Of a DNA stretch of 64,000 nt, positions 1-8,434 are shown piece after piece. The DNA lies in assembly GCA_965230425.1 (NCBI GenBank), contig CBDDKW010000008.1, positions 62,001 through 126,000 on the forward strand, read 5' to 3'. This stretch comes from CBDDKW01 sp965230425. GTDB taxonomy: Bacteria; Pseudomonadota; Gammaproteobacteria; UBA1113. The first letter of the stretch is position 1; each line of letters opens with the position of its first letter. Made by a program: the position numbers and the translations under genes. The notes below the pieces were generated by a model. It was given only the letters and a program-made list of their open reading frames with translations. It made no database searches and was not told the DNA's origin.

Positions 1-838
1 CATCGTTGCTACTGGGTATGTTTTTTTGGCGTAGTAAGATGGAGCACAATTTATTGACATAGTATGGATGTGATTCAGATTTATTAAGGATACTTTCAAT
101 GGTTTCATCTGATAATTTTTCTTGCCATCTTTCTCTAGCTGCTTTATTAATTTGTCTTATATAATGTTTTGGTGCGATACGCTCTAAAGTAATTTGATCG
201 CATGAATTAAAAAATGGTCTACTATGATCATTGAACATGCGTTCTATAAGATGTCTATTACTACCAGCGAATAAATATCTTATAGCTTTTGCTTTTTGCA
301 TGGCCTCTCTAATAGCTGCTTCAATAGCAGTATCGTTTGTTACTTCACTCAGTACCTGAAATTCGTCTAAGAAAAGTATTACAATTTTTTTGGGACAATG
401 TTTTATCACAAGCTTATCTAAATGCTCTAGTGCTTTGAGTATTAATTCTGCTGTATTACCTTTCTTACGTGTTAGTTCAACTGCAATATCAACATCGGAA
501 AATGTAAACTTTAGTTGGAAAGCGCCGAAGAACGAAGTTGCAAGCCGCATTAATTTTTTGGGTGTTTTCTCTATTTGTCCTAATAACTTACCTATTCCAT
601 TAAGGATGTACTCGCCAATTTCTTTTTCATTTAATGCTTTGTATAAATCAATATGTGTAAATGGATATCCTGCTTTTTCTAAAGCACGAATTGCCAAGCT
701 AGTTTTACCATATCGGCGTGGAGATGCTAGCAGTGTTGGTGTACCCGCCTCGAAGTTATGGCTTAGGTGGGCCAACTCTTCTTTTCTATTACAAAAAGCA
801 CTACCAGTTGCTAAGACTGTTGGGAAGTAGTTTTTCAT
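1..838 (-). CDS. AAA/STAND-like ATPase, C-terminus cut off by window edge
   Basis: The reading frame is open from an ATG at 838 to the window edge, giving 279 codons with the C-terminus missing. It has a Walker A motif SPRRYGKTS near residues 39-47 and a Walker B-like stretch IVILFLDEFQVL, as in the archaeal-type/prokaryotic AAA ATPases often found in accessory regions. A second member of the same family lies at 40674-41804: both share PRRYGKTSLA, the DEFQ Walker B, an FxGSxRxxxxxxFNDxSRP motif and a similar layout, so the two are paralogues. A GAGAAG ribosome-binding site precedes the ATG. The upstream region carries a TACGCA-type palindrome that could be an operator. Substrate or role is unknown; such ATPases have been linked to defence, toxin-like and plasmid-type functions, but nothing here decides between these. 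Confidence 0.8.
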   Translation of the reverse strand, partial: MKNYFPTVLATGSAFCNRKEELAHLSHNFEAGTPTLLASPRRYGKTSLAIRALEKAGYPFTHIDLYKALNEKEIGEYILNGIGKLLGQIEKTPKKLMRLATSFFGAFQLKFTFSDVDIAVELTRKKGNTAELILKALEHLDKLVIKHCPKKIVILFLDEFQVLSEVTNDTAIEAAIREAMQKAKAIRYLFAGSNRHLIERMFNDHSRPFFNSCDQITLERIAPKHYIRQINKAARERWQEKLSDETIESILNKSESHPYYVNKLCSILLRQKNIPSSND

Positions 839-860
839 TTATCTTCTCTATTTAAACCAT

Positions 861-893
861 ATTACGCAGACTGTAATACGCAAATTGCGTAAT
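861..893. promoter_or_regulatory. Palindromic operator-like site upstream of the ATPase
   Basis: The sequence holds TACGCAA, one base, then TTGCGTA (a perfect 7-bp inverted repeat at 877-891), preceded by a further ATTACGCA half-site at 861-868. It lies 23 bp upstream of the minus-strand ATPase start and about 130 bp upstream of the HTH gene on the plus strand. This fits a binding site for a dimeric regulator, possibly the neighbouring HTH protein. The role is inferred from position and symmetry only. Confidence 0.35.
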
Positions 894-1025
894 GTCAATA
901 AATTGTTATCAGACAAAAATCATAAAATACTACCTACGTAGATATTTATAAACAGTGTTTGACAGTATTGATTACATATATATAATTAAACTTAGTAAAC
1001 TTTAGCTATATATATGTAGGTAAAT

Positions 1026-1481
1026 ATGAAAGAGCAGTTAGCAGCATTGAAGCAATTAGATAGCCTATTAATAGCGATAAAGAAATACACACATATTACC
1101 CCAAAACAAGGCTGGGTGAGAACGCTTAGAAAAACACTAGGCATCACAATTAACCAATTTGCTAAGCGATTAGGGGTTGATCCATCCCGTGTAGTAAAAA
1201 TTGAGACGGCAGAGATTGAAGATGCTGTAACTCTACGCACCTTACAGAATGTAGCTCAAGCACTAGATTGTCAGTTCGTTTATTACTTTATCCCGAATTC
1301 AAGTTTAGAAGAGACTATAAGAGATCGCGCAAATTCTGTGGCTACAGAACAAGTCAATAGAACATCACATGCTATGGATTTAGAAGCACAGACAGTGGAT
1401 GAACAATGGCTTGCAGCACAAAAGGATGAGTTAACTCAAGAATTATTAGATAAACCATGGAAGTATTTGTGGAATGAATAA
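1026..1481 (+). CDS. Mobile mystery protein A-like HTH regulator
   Basis: A 151-residue protein with a helix-turn-helix of the XRE type (TINQFAKRLGVDPSRVVKIE, near residues 40-60). Size, the N-terminal helix, the GWVRTLRKTLG motif and the NVAQALDCQFVYYFIP segment match the 'mobile mystery protein A' family. In other genomes that family is the regulator or antitoxin-like partner of the Fic-domain 'mobile mystery protein B'. The stop overlaps by 8 bp the ATG of a truncated B gene (1474-1536), the expected arrangement of the pair. The central 161 bp recur at 10022-10182, so this gene marks one edge of a duplicated or inserted island. Confidence 0.8.
   Translation: MKEQLAALKQLDSLLIAIKKYTHITPKQGWVRTLRKTLGITINQFAKRLGVDPSRVVKIETAEIEDAVTLRTLQNVAQALDCQFVYYFIPNSSLEETIRDRANSVATEQVNRTSHAMDLEAQTVDEQWLAAQKDELTQELLDKPWKYLWNE
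1104..1264 (+). repeat. Direct repeat, copy 1 (internal part of mobile mystery A)
   Basis: This 161-bp segment recurs in the same orientation at 10022-10182 with 7 mismatches that I could count (about 96% identity). The two copies bracket about 8.8 kb that contain the whole biosynthetic-looking operon. Recombination between them would delete that segment. Confidence 0.9.
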
Positions 1482-1536
1482 TTTGTTTGAATATGAGGAA
1501 GGAGCAACTCCATTAGATCCTGACGAAGCCGAATGA
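1474..1536 (+). pseudogene. Truncated start of mobile mystery protein B (Fic-type toxin)
   Basis: An ATG overlapping the end of the HTH gene opens a 20-codon frame ending in TGA. The peptide FEYEEGATPLDPDEAE matches the conserved N-terminus of mobile mystery protein B, which normally runs to about 200 residues with a Fic domain. No continuation is recognisable downstream to 1905. The effector half of the pair appears lost and only the regulator survives. The assignment rests on recall of the family N-terminus. Confidence 0.6.
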
Positions 1537-1905
1537 ATATGTTCAATATTTGATAGTGGCGCCCTAAAACAACAGCAGTTAAATTTTTCACACAAAAAGG
1601 GCAAGTATATCTGTTCAAGTGCTATAATTTTAGAGGTTGATTAATGTATGTGTATATATAATAATTCTGCTATGAATGAAAAATAATAATATAACTAATC
1701 ATAATTATTCCCTAAATAAGGAAATACGTTTGTTGAATTGCATATCTTTCATGGTAAAAAGTGTAAAAGACATGTTGAAAGCATTGTTTACTGAAACTGC
1801 TAATTCAGTAGTGCAAATTTTATAAATGAGAATTTTGTATGATTATAATTTGTTCAAAGATAATAGAGGTCGACATGTAATGAGGTTTGCACATGGAGAA
1901 AAGGG
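1537..1905. other. Non-coding gap before the biosynthetic operon
   Basis: A very AT-rich stretch of 369 bp. I see no convincing gene; it presumably holds degraded remains of the mobile mystery B gene and the promoter of the operon starting at 1906. No clear terminator or tRNA was seen. Confidence 0.5.
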
Positions 1906-4101
1906 ATGTCCGTCAGAGATGAATTTTTGGCTGATAGTAGACAATTTTACTATTATTTACTAAATATAGAGACATATACACCATTGCTCATGGTAATTTG
2001 GCAACAGCTTATTCAGCAATTGTCTGTGGTATATGAAAACGATGAAGATCTTAAGCTAAGTTCATTGCTTAACATTGATGCTGATAATAACATGATTGAG
2101 CATTTAGTTGCCTTTAGAGATAGGATTATTGAGCCTTTTAAAAAAAGGGTAAGTCCATTATTTTCAAATGATATTCAGCAGTATCTGATTAAACAATACG
2201 CTCCTTTTTATCGTATTGACGGATGTTGGTTATGTGGCAATATTTCATTGAAGGACTCGTGTCATGAATATGGTGCGGCTTTACTAAAAAGCCATTCTGA
2301 GATTGTTGGTAATGGGAATGTTGAAAAAAGTCATTCATATCTATTTGAGCAATATGCTGCTTCGAAAAAAATTAAATTTCTTCCAGTTTTTTCAAAAACT
2401 TTTATTGAAGATGTAACAATAGAAGATTATGCATTCCAACTTCCCGTATTTCTTTTGTCATTGTCACAGTATCCAACAAAGCTGTTACCTGAAATATTAG
2501 GTGCAAATCTTCTTATAGCTTTAATGAATTATCCAATATTGATGCCTTCAGATTCCATAATGCCGACGCCATTTGCGAATGCTAAAGAAACTTCAACGAA
2601 TGTGCTCATTAAAAATGCCATGAAAGCTATTTATACTTATATCGAGCTTAGTAGCAAAAATAATAAAAATGTGATTATTAACAAAATAGAGCAAGGTTTT
2701 TTCGTAACATTGATGATGTATAAAAATTTTTATGACAAATTAACTTTGTCAATGAGCGACAAGAATTTATTCAGTATTAACGCAAAGATGCTGGCTATTG
2801 TAGAAAAAATTGGTTCTAAAGCATATGGCTACCATAAAAAAGGTAAGATGAATGGCAAACCAATTGATGTGTGGTTTGACCCTGACCATTTTGATGCAAA
2901 AGATACACTTTTTGCTTTAGCAAACTCAACCTATATACAACCGGGAAAACCAGAAAGTAGCCGATTTCTTACATATATTACATCACCTAAAGGGCCAATG
3001 TTTCGTGTATTTTCAGATGAGGAAATTAACATTATTAAGCTTTGGATATCTGAATTAGGAAAAAATAAATTTGCTCAACTTAATCACTTAAATAAAGCAC
3101 AAAGCAAAGCACATAAAAAAACAAAAATATTATCTAAAGCAGATGTTCTAAAAATATCTACTCCCTTTCTAGATAAATATAAAAGATGTACATTGCAAGA
3201 ACTCTATTATTATTTATTAAATATCGATGAGTACTTGGATGCTTATGCAGTAGCTAAACATTATGCAGCTCGTTGGCTAGCTAAGCATAAATTGCGATTA
3301 TTCTCTGGTGCATGCTCTATTCCTTTTAAAATATATAGTCATAAAAAATTGGATAGATGGCTAGAAAAACAACATCAAAAACAAGTTACCTCATATATCC
3401 CTTTAACTGGGTGTCCAAATGAAAGTAAAGATTCGATTATTCATGAGGCTATCCGTTTAGTTCCACTGACATATATTGATGGTGCGTGGGTTAGAAAATC
3501 TGTTTTACCACATATAGTAACAACAGATGTGGGTAGTAGGCTTTATCACATTTATGTTGACGAACTAGGTAATGGTGATACACGGTTACATCATGGAAAT
3601 ATTTATCGATCGTTAATGAACGAAATGAAAGTTGATTTACCTGCTTTTACTACTTCTGAATTTCCATGCAGTAAATATTTCACAAAAAATGATCTGCGAG
3701 TTCCAGTCTTTTGGTTATCAATATCTTTATTTCCAAGAACATATCTTCCTGAAATTCTAGGTCTGAATTTAGCTATGGAATTATCTGGGATAGGTGGTGA
3801 GTATAGGAGGGCAGGTGATATATTGAAATACTATGGTTTTAGTGCTCAATTCACTAAGTTACATAATACTATTGATAATATTGTAACTGGCCATACTGCA
3901 TGGGCTCTTGAGGCTATTAAAATTCATTTAGACGAACTGTATCAAAAAGGTGGAACTAGAATGGTCCAAGATCACTGGTATAGAATTTGGACTGGATATA
4001 GGTCTTTGATACCACCTAAAGAGTTTTGTTTACATAGTATTATCTCAATTATTAATTTAATTTGTAGGAAAAAAACTCAAGAAGTACCCCATGTTTTATA
4101 G
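1906..4101 (+). CDS. Tandem heme-oxygenase-like diiron (iron-containing redox enzyme) protein
   Basis: A 731-residue protein made of two copies of the iron-containing redox enzyme / heme-oxygenase-like diiron oxidase fold. Each half opens with the same motif (FYYYLLNIE near residue 14; LYYYLLNID near 430). The C-terminal half keeps a full likely ligand set: E553 in VDELGNGD, H563 in RLHHGN, E616 in LPEILG, and H653, D657 and H663 in LHNTIDN...GH. The N-terminal half keeps E132, H143 and E196 (SEIVGNGN...SH...LPEILG) but has no recognisable H-x3-D-x5-H segment, so it is probably a non-catalytic domain. A linker segment near 345-385 (PGKPESSRF...WI) loosely resembles C-terminal parts of cytochrome-like domains, without a heme motif. 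Known relatives (UndA, BesC, SznF types) oxidise amino acids or fatty acids in natural-product pathways. GGAG sits 7 nt before the ATG. First gene of the operon; substrate unknown. Confidence 0.75.
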   Translation: MSVRDEFLADSRQFYYYLLNIETYTPLLMVIWQQLIQQLSVVYENDEDLKLSSLLNIDADNNMIEHLVAFRDRIIEPFKKRVSPLFSNDIQQYLIKQYAPFYRIDGCWLCGNISLKDSCHEYGAALLKSHSEIVGNGNVEKSHSYLFEQYAASKKIKFLPVFSKTFIEDVTIEDYAFQLPVFLLSLSQYPTKLLPEILGANLLIALMNYPILMPSDSIMPTPFANAKETSTNVLIKNAMKAIYTYIELSSKNNKNVIINKIEQGFFVTLMMYKNFYDKLTLSMSDKNLFSINAKMLAIVEKIGSKAYGYHKKGKMNGKPIDVWFDPDHFDAKDTLFALANSTYIQPGKPESSRFLTYITSPKGPMFRVFSDEEINIIKLWISELGKNKFAQLNHLNKAQSKAHKKTKILSKADVLKISTPFLDKYKRCTLQELYYYLLNIDEYLDAYAVAKHYAARWLAKHKLRLFSGACSIPFKIYSHKKLDRWLEKQHQKQVTSYIPLTGCPNESKDSIIHEAIRLVPLTYIDGAWVRKSVLPHIVTTDVGSRLYHIYVDELGNGDTRLHHGNIYRSLMNEMKVDLPAFTTSEFPCSKYFTKNDLRVPVFWLSISLFPRTYLPEILGLNLAMELSGIGGEYRRAGDILKYYGFSAQFTKLHNTIDNIVTGHTAWALEAIKIHLDELYQKGGTRMVQDHWYRIWTGYRSLIPPKEFCLHSIISIINLICRKKTQEVPHVL

Positions 4102-4145
4102 CGATTTAATAGAGGCAGCCGATATAGTAATAGGATTGTTTTAAG

Positions 4146-5981
4146 ATGACTTATATATTAGGCATTTCAGCGTTCTATCATGATAGTGCAGCAGTTTTGT
4201 TAAAAGATGGCTGTATTGTCGCGGCTTTTCAAGAAGAGCGTTTTACTCGAATTAAACAGGATAATCGATTTCCTATTAATGCTATTAAGCACTGCTTAAT
4301 GGTAGCAGATATTTCCTATGAAAAAATTAATCTGGTGTGTTATTACGAAGATCCACAGAAGAAATTTAAACGTATTATTAAAACTTACATGCGGCAGTTC
4401 CCTAAAGGCTTTGGGTCTCTATTAGTCAATATGCCAGCATATATAAAGAAAAGAAATATCACCAAAATTATCGAAAAAAATTTAACTAGATATTTTGGCA
4501 AGATCCAAAAAGAAATCATATTTTCAGATCATCATTTCTCTCATGCTGCTTCAGCCTTTTATGCTTCGCCTTTTGAGCAGTCTGCTATTTTATGTATTGA
4601 TGGAGTAGGCGAGTGGGCGACAGTTTCGGCATGGCGTGGAAATCAGTCAACAATTGAACCACTTTGGCAAATAGATTTTCCACATTCATTAGGGTTGTTA
4701 TACTCTGCTTTTACACAGTTTTGTGGGTTTAAAGTAGATTCTGGAGAGTATAAATTAATGGGATTGGCTCCCTATGGCTTACCAAAGTACGAACAAGTTA
4801 TTTTAAAGCATATTATTAATCTACGTGACGATGGTACGTTTACCCTTAATATGAAATATTTTGAATATGAGGTTGGTAATCGAATGTTTAGTCAGCATTT
4901 TGAAGCCCTTTTTAACGGAAAATGTCGATTACCGGAAAATGAAATAACACAAAGAGAAATGGATTTGGCTGCATCTATCCAATCGATAACAGAAAAAGTG
5001 GTTTTTAGGCTTGCCCGCAAATTACAACAAGAAACGCAAATGCCATATTTATGCTTATCTGGGGGTGTTGCGTTAAATTGTGTTGCTAACGGCAAATTAT
5101 TAAGAAGTAAAATTTACCGTGATATCTGGGTACAACCAGCTTCAGGTGATGCGGGAGGAGCGCTGGGTGCTGCATATTTTGGCTACTATCGTGATAAAGA
5201 TAAATTGCATGTGGATAGATCTGGCGATCAGATGCAAGGTGCATATCTAGGAAATGCTTATCAAAATAGTGAAATTAAAGTTATACTTGATAGCTTCAAG
5301 GCTAATTATCTTTATCATGATGATGATACCTTGATTGATGAAACTGCGAAAATTCTACAGAATGAAAAAATAGTTGGATGGTTTCAAGGAAAAATGGAGT
5401 TTGGACCACGAGCATTAGGTGCGCGGTCTATCTTAGGTCATCCACAAGTGAAAAACATGCAATCTAAAATGAATTTAAAAATTAAAAATAGAGAATCTTT
5501 CCGGCCTTTTGCGCCAGCTATCTTGAGAGAGCATGCTGAAAAATGGTTTGAATTAGATAGGGCCTCGCCTTATATGCTAATAGTTGCAGAGATTCTTGAT
5601 GAGCATAGATTGCAATATGATTTTGAAGAAAAAAATAATTTAACAAAAGGATTAGACAAGTTAAAAATTATAAGAACTACAATTCCTGCTGTAACTCATG
5701 TTGATTTTTCCGCACGAATTCAAACAGTAAATGGCGAATTTCACCAGAGGTTTTATCAATTGTTAAAAAAATTTTATGAATTAACGTCTTGCCCTATCCT
5801 CATCAATACTTCTTTTAACGTTAGAGGTGAACCTATTGTACAGAGTCCTCGGGATGCATATCAATGTTTCATGAGAACAGCAATGGATTATCTAGTAATA
5901 GGTAATTATATATTAGATAAACGAACCCAACCGACATGGAATGAGCAGAAAAATTGGAGGGAAATTTATGTCCTTGATTAA
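4146..5981 (+). CDS. NodU/CmcH-family O-carbamoyltransferase
   Basis: A 611-residue protein with the two-domain layout of carbamoyltransferases such as NodU, CmcH and TobZ. The N-terminal Kae1-like domain starts ILGISAFYHDSAA and holds the metal-binding DHHFSHAAS (D128-S136). The C-terminal YrdC-like domain holds GPRALGARSILG from G420 and then ESFRPFAPAI. The family transfers a carbamoyl group from carbamoyl phosphate, through an adenylate, to a hydroxyl of a sugar or antibiotic. Length is normal and no key motif is missing. It starts 44 bp after the diiron gene and overlaps the next gene by 14 bp, so co-transcription is likely. The acceptor is probably the product of the neighbouring enzymes. 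Confidence 0.92.
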   Translation: MTYILGISAFYHDSAAVLLKDGCIVAAFQEERFTRIKQDNRFPINAIKHCLMVADISYEKINLVCYYEDPQKKFKRIIKTYMRQFPKGFGSLLVNMPAYIKKRNITKIIEKNLTRYFGKIQKEIIFSDHHFSHAASAFYASPFEQSAILCIDGVGEWATVSAWRGNQSTIEPLWQIDFPHSLGLLYSAFTQFCGFKVDSGEYKLMGLAPYGLPKYEQVILKHIINLRDDGTFTLNMKYFEYEVGNRMFSQHFEALFNGKCRLPENEITQREMDLAASIQSITEKVVFRLARKLQQETQMPYLCLSGGVALNCVANGKLLRSKIYRDIWVQPASGDAGGALGAAYFGYYRDKDKLHVDRSGDQMQGAYLGNAYQNSEIKVILDSFKANYLYHDDDTLIDETAKILQNEKIVGWFQGKMEFGPRALGARSILGHPQVKNMQSKMNLKIKNRESFRPFAPAILREHAEKWFELDRASPYMLIVAEILDEHRLQYDFEEKNNLTKGLDKLKIIRTTIPAVTHVDFSARIQTVNGEFHQRFYQLLKKFYELTSCPILINTSFNVRGEPIVQSPRDAYQCFMRTAMDYLVIGNYILDKRTQPTWNEQKNWREIYVLD

Positions 5982-7092
5982 TGCCGCTAAATTAGAAAAT
6001 AAGAAGCCACTTTCACATGATGAAGCGCTGCAGCGAGTATACGAATTAACACCTCAAATTGAAGATTACGACAAATTTATGCATGTAGGTGCCAGATGGT
6101 TGCCTTATACTATGTATTTTCATGAAAAAAATTTTACATCTAACGCGGTTAACACGGATTCACTAGGTTTCAGGTATGTTTACTTGAAAGGCCAACGTTA
6201 TAGTATTGCTGAGCTGCCTACTGCACCTACTAGGGTCAATTTACTGGTTGGTGGATCAACTGCTTTAGGGGTTGGTGCAACCTCTGATGAAACCACAGTT
6301 GCTTCTTATTTATCCGAACTAACAAATGAAGTTTGGCTAAATTTTGCTGGACGTGGGTACAATTCTGTTCAAGAATTGATAATGTTCCTGATGCACCAAT
6401 GTAAATTTCAACAAATTGGACAGGTGTTAATTTTAAGCGGTATTAATACATTAGCTCTTGAAGGCATTCCTGACCATTTATCGAGTGATCATGGCCGATA
6501 TTATTATTCGTATGAATTTCAACATTATATGAATAAATATAATGAAGATATGAAAAGAAAAAGTAATTCATTTTCAAGTAGTAACAAAAAACCATTTTCT
6601 AGATTAAAAAGACTGAAATCACTCTTTCAAAATGAAAATCCTGCTGATATTATTATCACTGATCAAGGTATTAATCTAGAAGCGCGAATTATGCGAGCAG
6701 CCGGTGTCATCGTGAATGCAATTCACCAATGGAAATTGTTATTGGCCGATTTTCATGCGAAATTGCAGTTCGTTTTGCAGCCTTTAGCATATTGGACTCG
6801 TGATTATCTGACACCTGAAGAAGAGGCTGTATTTTTTGCTATTGATCAGTGCCCGAATAATTTTTATCGATTATTTGAGGGTGTGCTCGGTAAATCAGTA
6901 CATCCAGTATTTTTTAATGCAATACAGCAAGGTGCTCTTCAATATGGCATTCCCGCTCATGATATGAACATTTTATTATCGACTACTGATAAGTTAGCTG
7001 AGACGCTATTTGTAGATCGTGTGCATTTTAATGACATCGGAAATAAAGTACTAGCTGATGTAATTTATGAAAAAATACTGAGTGGTAAATAA
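5968..7092 (+). CDS. SGNH/GDSL-like hydrolase or acyltransferase
   Basis: I chose the ATG at 5968 (374 residues) because TTGGAGGG lies 6 nt upstream; an in-frame ATG at 5941 lies deeper inside the carbamoyltransferase gene. SGNH-type blocks are visible: LLVGGSTALGVGA (nucleophile Ser in GGS, block I), an NFAGRGYNS stretch (block II Gly), LSGINTLAL (block III Asn) and a C-terminal DRVHFNDIGN (block V Asp-x2-His). A Lys/Ser-rich insertion lies near residues 190-215. No signal peptide or membrane segment is evident, so it probably acts in the cytoplasm on the pathway product. SGNH-like proteins next to carbamoyltransferases are known in natural-product and glycan clusters, but the exact reaction here is unknown. 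Confidence 0.65.
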   Translation: MSLINAAKLENKKPLSHDEALQRVYELTPQIEDYDKFMHVGARWLPYTMYFHEKNFTSNAVNTDSLGFRYVYLKGQRYSIAELPTAPTRVNLLVGGSTALGVGATSDETTVASYLSELTNEVWLNFAGRGYNSVQELIMFLMHQCKFQQIGQVLILSGINTLALEGIPDHLSSDHGRYYYSYEFQHYMNKYNEDMKRKSNSFSSSNKKPFSRLKRLKSLFQNENPADIIITDQGINLEARIMRAAGVIVNAIHQWKLLLADFHAKLQFVLQPLAYWTRDYLTPEEEAVFFAIDQCPNNFYRLFEGVLGKSVHPVFFNAIQQGALQYGIPAHDMNILLSTTDKLAETLFVDRVHFNDIGNKVLADVIYEKILSGK

Positions 7093-7107
7093 TATGGAGG
7101 AATTGAT

Positions 7108-7188
7108 ATGTTGTTAGCATTAAAAAATTTACTTAAAAAAATATCTAGAAAGAAAAAGAAGAATAATTCAATATACCCTTTACGTTAG
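7108..7188 (+). CDS. 26-residue basic peptide with strong RBS inside the operon
   Basis: A short frame with a strong Shine-Dalgarno (TATGGAGG, 7 nt before ATG) lies between the SGNH and ATP-grasp genes. It encodes a peptide that begins MLLALKNLLKKI, continues with a Lys/Arg run (SRKKKK) and ends in SIYPLR. The N-terminal part would form an amphipathic helix. The RBS is better than those of several neighbours, which argues for real translation. It could be a precursor peptide used by the downstream ATP-grasp ligase, a small membrane-active product, or a regulatory leader. No homologue is recognised and the coding call is tentative. Confidence 0.45.
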   Translation: MLLALKNLLKKISRKKKKNNSIYPLR

Positions 7189-7219
7189 TAATTCATATTT
7201 TTTTGATAGGAGCATATGT

Positions 7220-8434
7220 ATGCGAAAAGTAGTTGCAATCATAGATGGATTTAATGCAGGCAGATTTTTTCCTAAGCAATTAAAAAATCGTAATATTGAT
7301 TGTATACATGTTGTGAGTGCCAGCATGCTAGAAAAAAAATTTCAAGCAGATAACTACTTGTCCTGCTATTCAGGTGATGTGAATAATGATGTTTTAGTGA
7401 AAGAATTTATGTCAGATAATTACGAAGTCATGGCAGTTATTCCTGGCTCGGAATCTGGAGTTGAATTAGCTCATTCCCTAGCAAAATTTTTGCATCTTAG
7501 AAGAAATAATGATGATTTAGTTTCAGCTCGACGTAATAAATATGATATGTGCGAAGCAGTTAAAAATTATGGTCTTAGAATCGCATCACATTATAAAACT
7601 GCTAATCTTGATGAATTATTGGCATGGGCATCGAAACATGGCAGTTTTCCTGTCGTTGTTAAACCGCTAGATAGCGGTGGTAGTGATAATGTACATATTT
7701 GTCATGATATTGAAGCGGTAAATGTGGCTTTTAAAGATATTAAAGACAAAAAAACTATTTATGGGAATAATTCTTCTGAAGTTTTAATACAAGAGTACTT
7801 GGAGGGTGAAGAGTACGTTGTGAATCTGGTGAGTTATGAGAGTCAGCATTTTGTACTGGAGGTACGGCAATATCATAAACAAACATTTAATATGAGACAT
7901 ATTTATGATTTTGAAGAATTGTTAGACTTTCAAGGTCCAGTACAACAACAACTTATCGATTACGCAAAAGGAGTAGCAAGTGCTGTGGGGATTCAATTTG
8001 GACCTAGCCATATTGAAATCATCATGACAGACGCAGGACCAGTTTTAGTAGAAATTGCTGCTCGGATTAGTGGTGCAACGAATGTTAAAATTAGTAATGA
8101 GGCGTTAGGTTATAATGTTGTTGATTTAACTATTGATAGTTATCTAGAAGAAATAGCTTCTGTATCAAATAAACTGCGTAAAAAAGAGCTAATAATCGAT
8201 ATTGCCACAAACTTGGAAGGGCGACTTAAAGCCATCCCTTTTAAAGAGTCTGTTAAATCTTTTTCTAGCGTAAAAAATGCATACTTTAAGCTGGATGTAG
8301 GTGACTATATTGTGCCAACGATATCTTTACCGACATCCCCAGTAAAGTTACATATGTTACATACTGATCGCGATCAACTTTTACGAGATAAGGATGCACT
8401 AAAACAAGCAGCACATGAAGGCTTTGTCGTATGA
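7220..8434 (+). CDS. ATP-grasp ligase, L-amino-acid ligase (BacD/YwfE-like) type
   Basis: A 404-residue ATP-grasp enzyme. The N-terminal pre-ATP-grasp domain ends near SESGVELAHSLA. The ATP-binding part holds FPVVVKPLDSGGSDNV (near residues 148-163) and VLIQEYLEGEEYVV, with the metal-binding FGPSHIEIIMTD...PVLVEIAARISG near 260-290. That last segment is characteristic of the dipeptide-forming L-amino-acid ligases (bacilysin BacD, rhizocticin RizA types), which join two amino acids through an acyl phosphate. AGGAG lies 7 nt before the ATG; the gene ends by ATGA overlap with the transporter. In context it likely couples amino acids, or modifies the small peptide encoded just upstream. Confidence 0.85.
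   Translation: MRKVVAIIDGFNAGRFFPKQLKNRNIDCIHVVSASMLEKKFQADNYLSCYSGDVNNDVLVKEFMSDNYEVMAVIPGSESGVELAHSLAKFLHLRRNNDDLVSARRNKYDMCEAVKNYGLRIASHYKTANLDELLAWASKHGSFPVVVKPLDSGGSDNVHICHDIEAVNVAFKDIKDKKTIYGNNSSEVLIQEYLEGEEYVVNLVSYESQHFVLEVRQYHKQTFNMRHIYDFEELLDFQGPVQQQLIDYAKGVASAVGIQFGPSHIEIIMTDAGPVLVEIAARISGATNVKISNEALGYNVVDLTIDSYLEEIASVSNKLRKKELIIDIATNLEGRLKAIPFKESVKSFSSVKNAYFKLDVGDYIVPTISLPTSPVKLHMLHTDRDQLLRDKDALKQAAHEGFVV

Noticed and set aside
390..830. 146-codon plus-strand frame
   Set aside because: It is antisense to the clearly conserved ATPase frame on the minus strand (Walker motifs, RBS); its own translation has no recognisable features.
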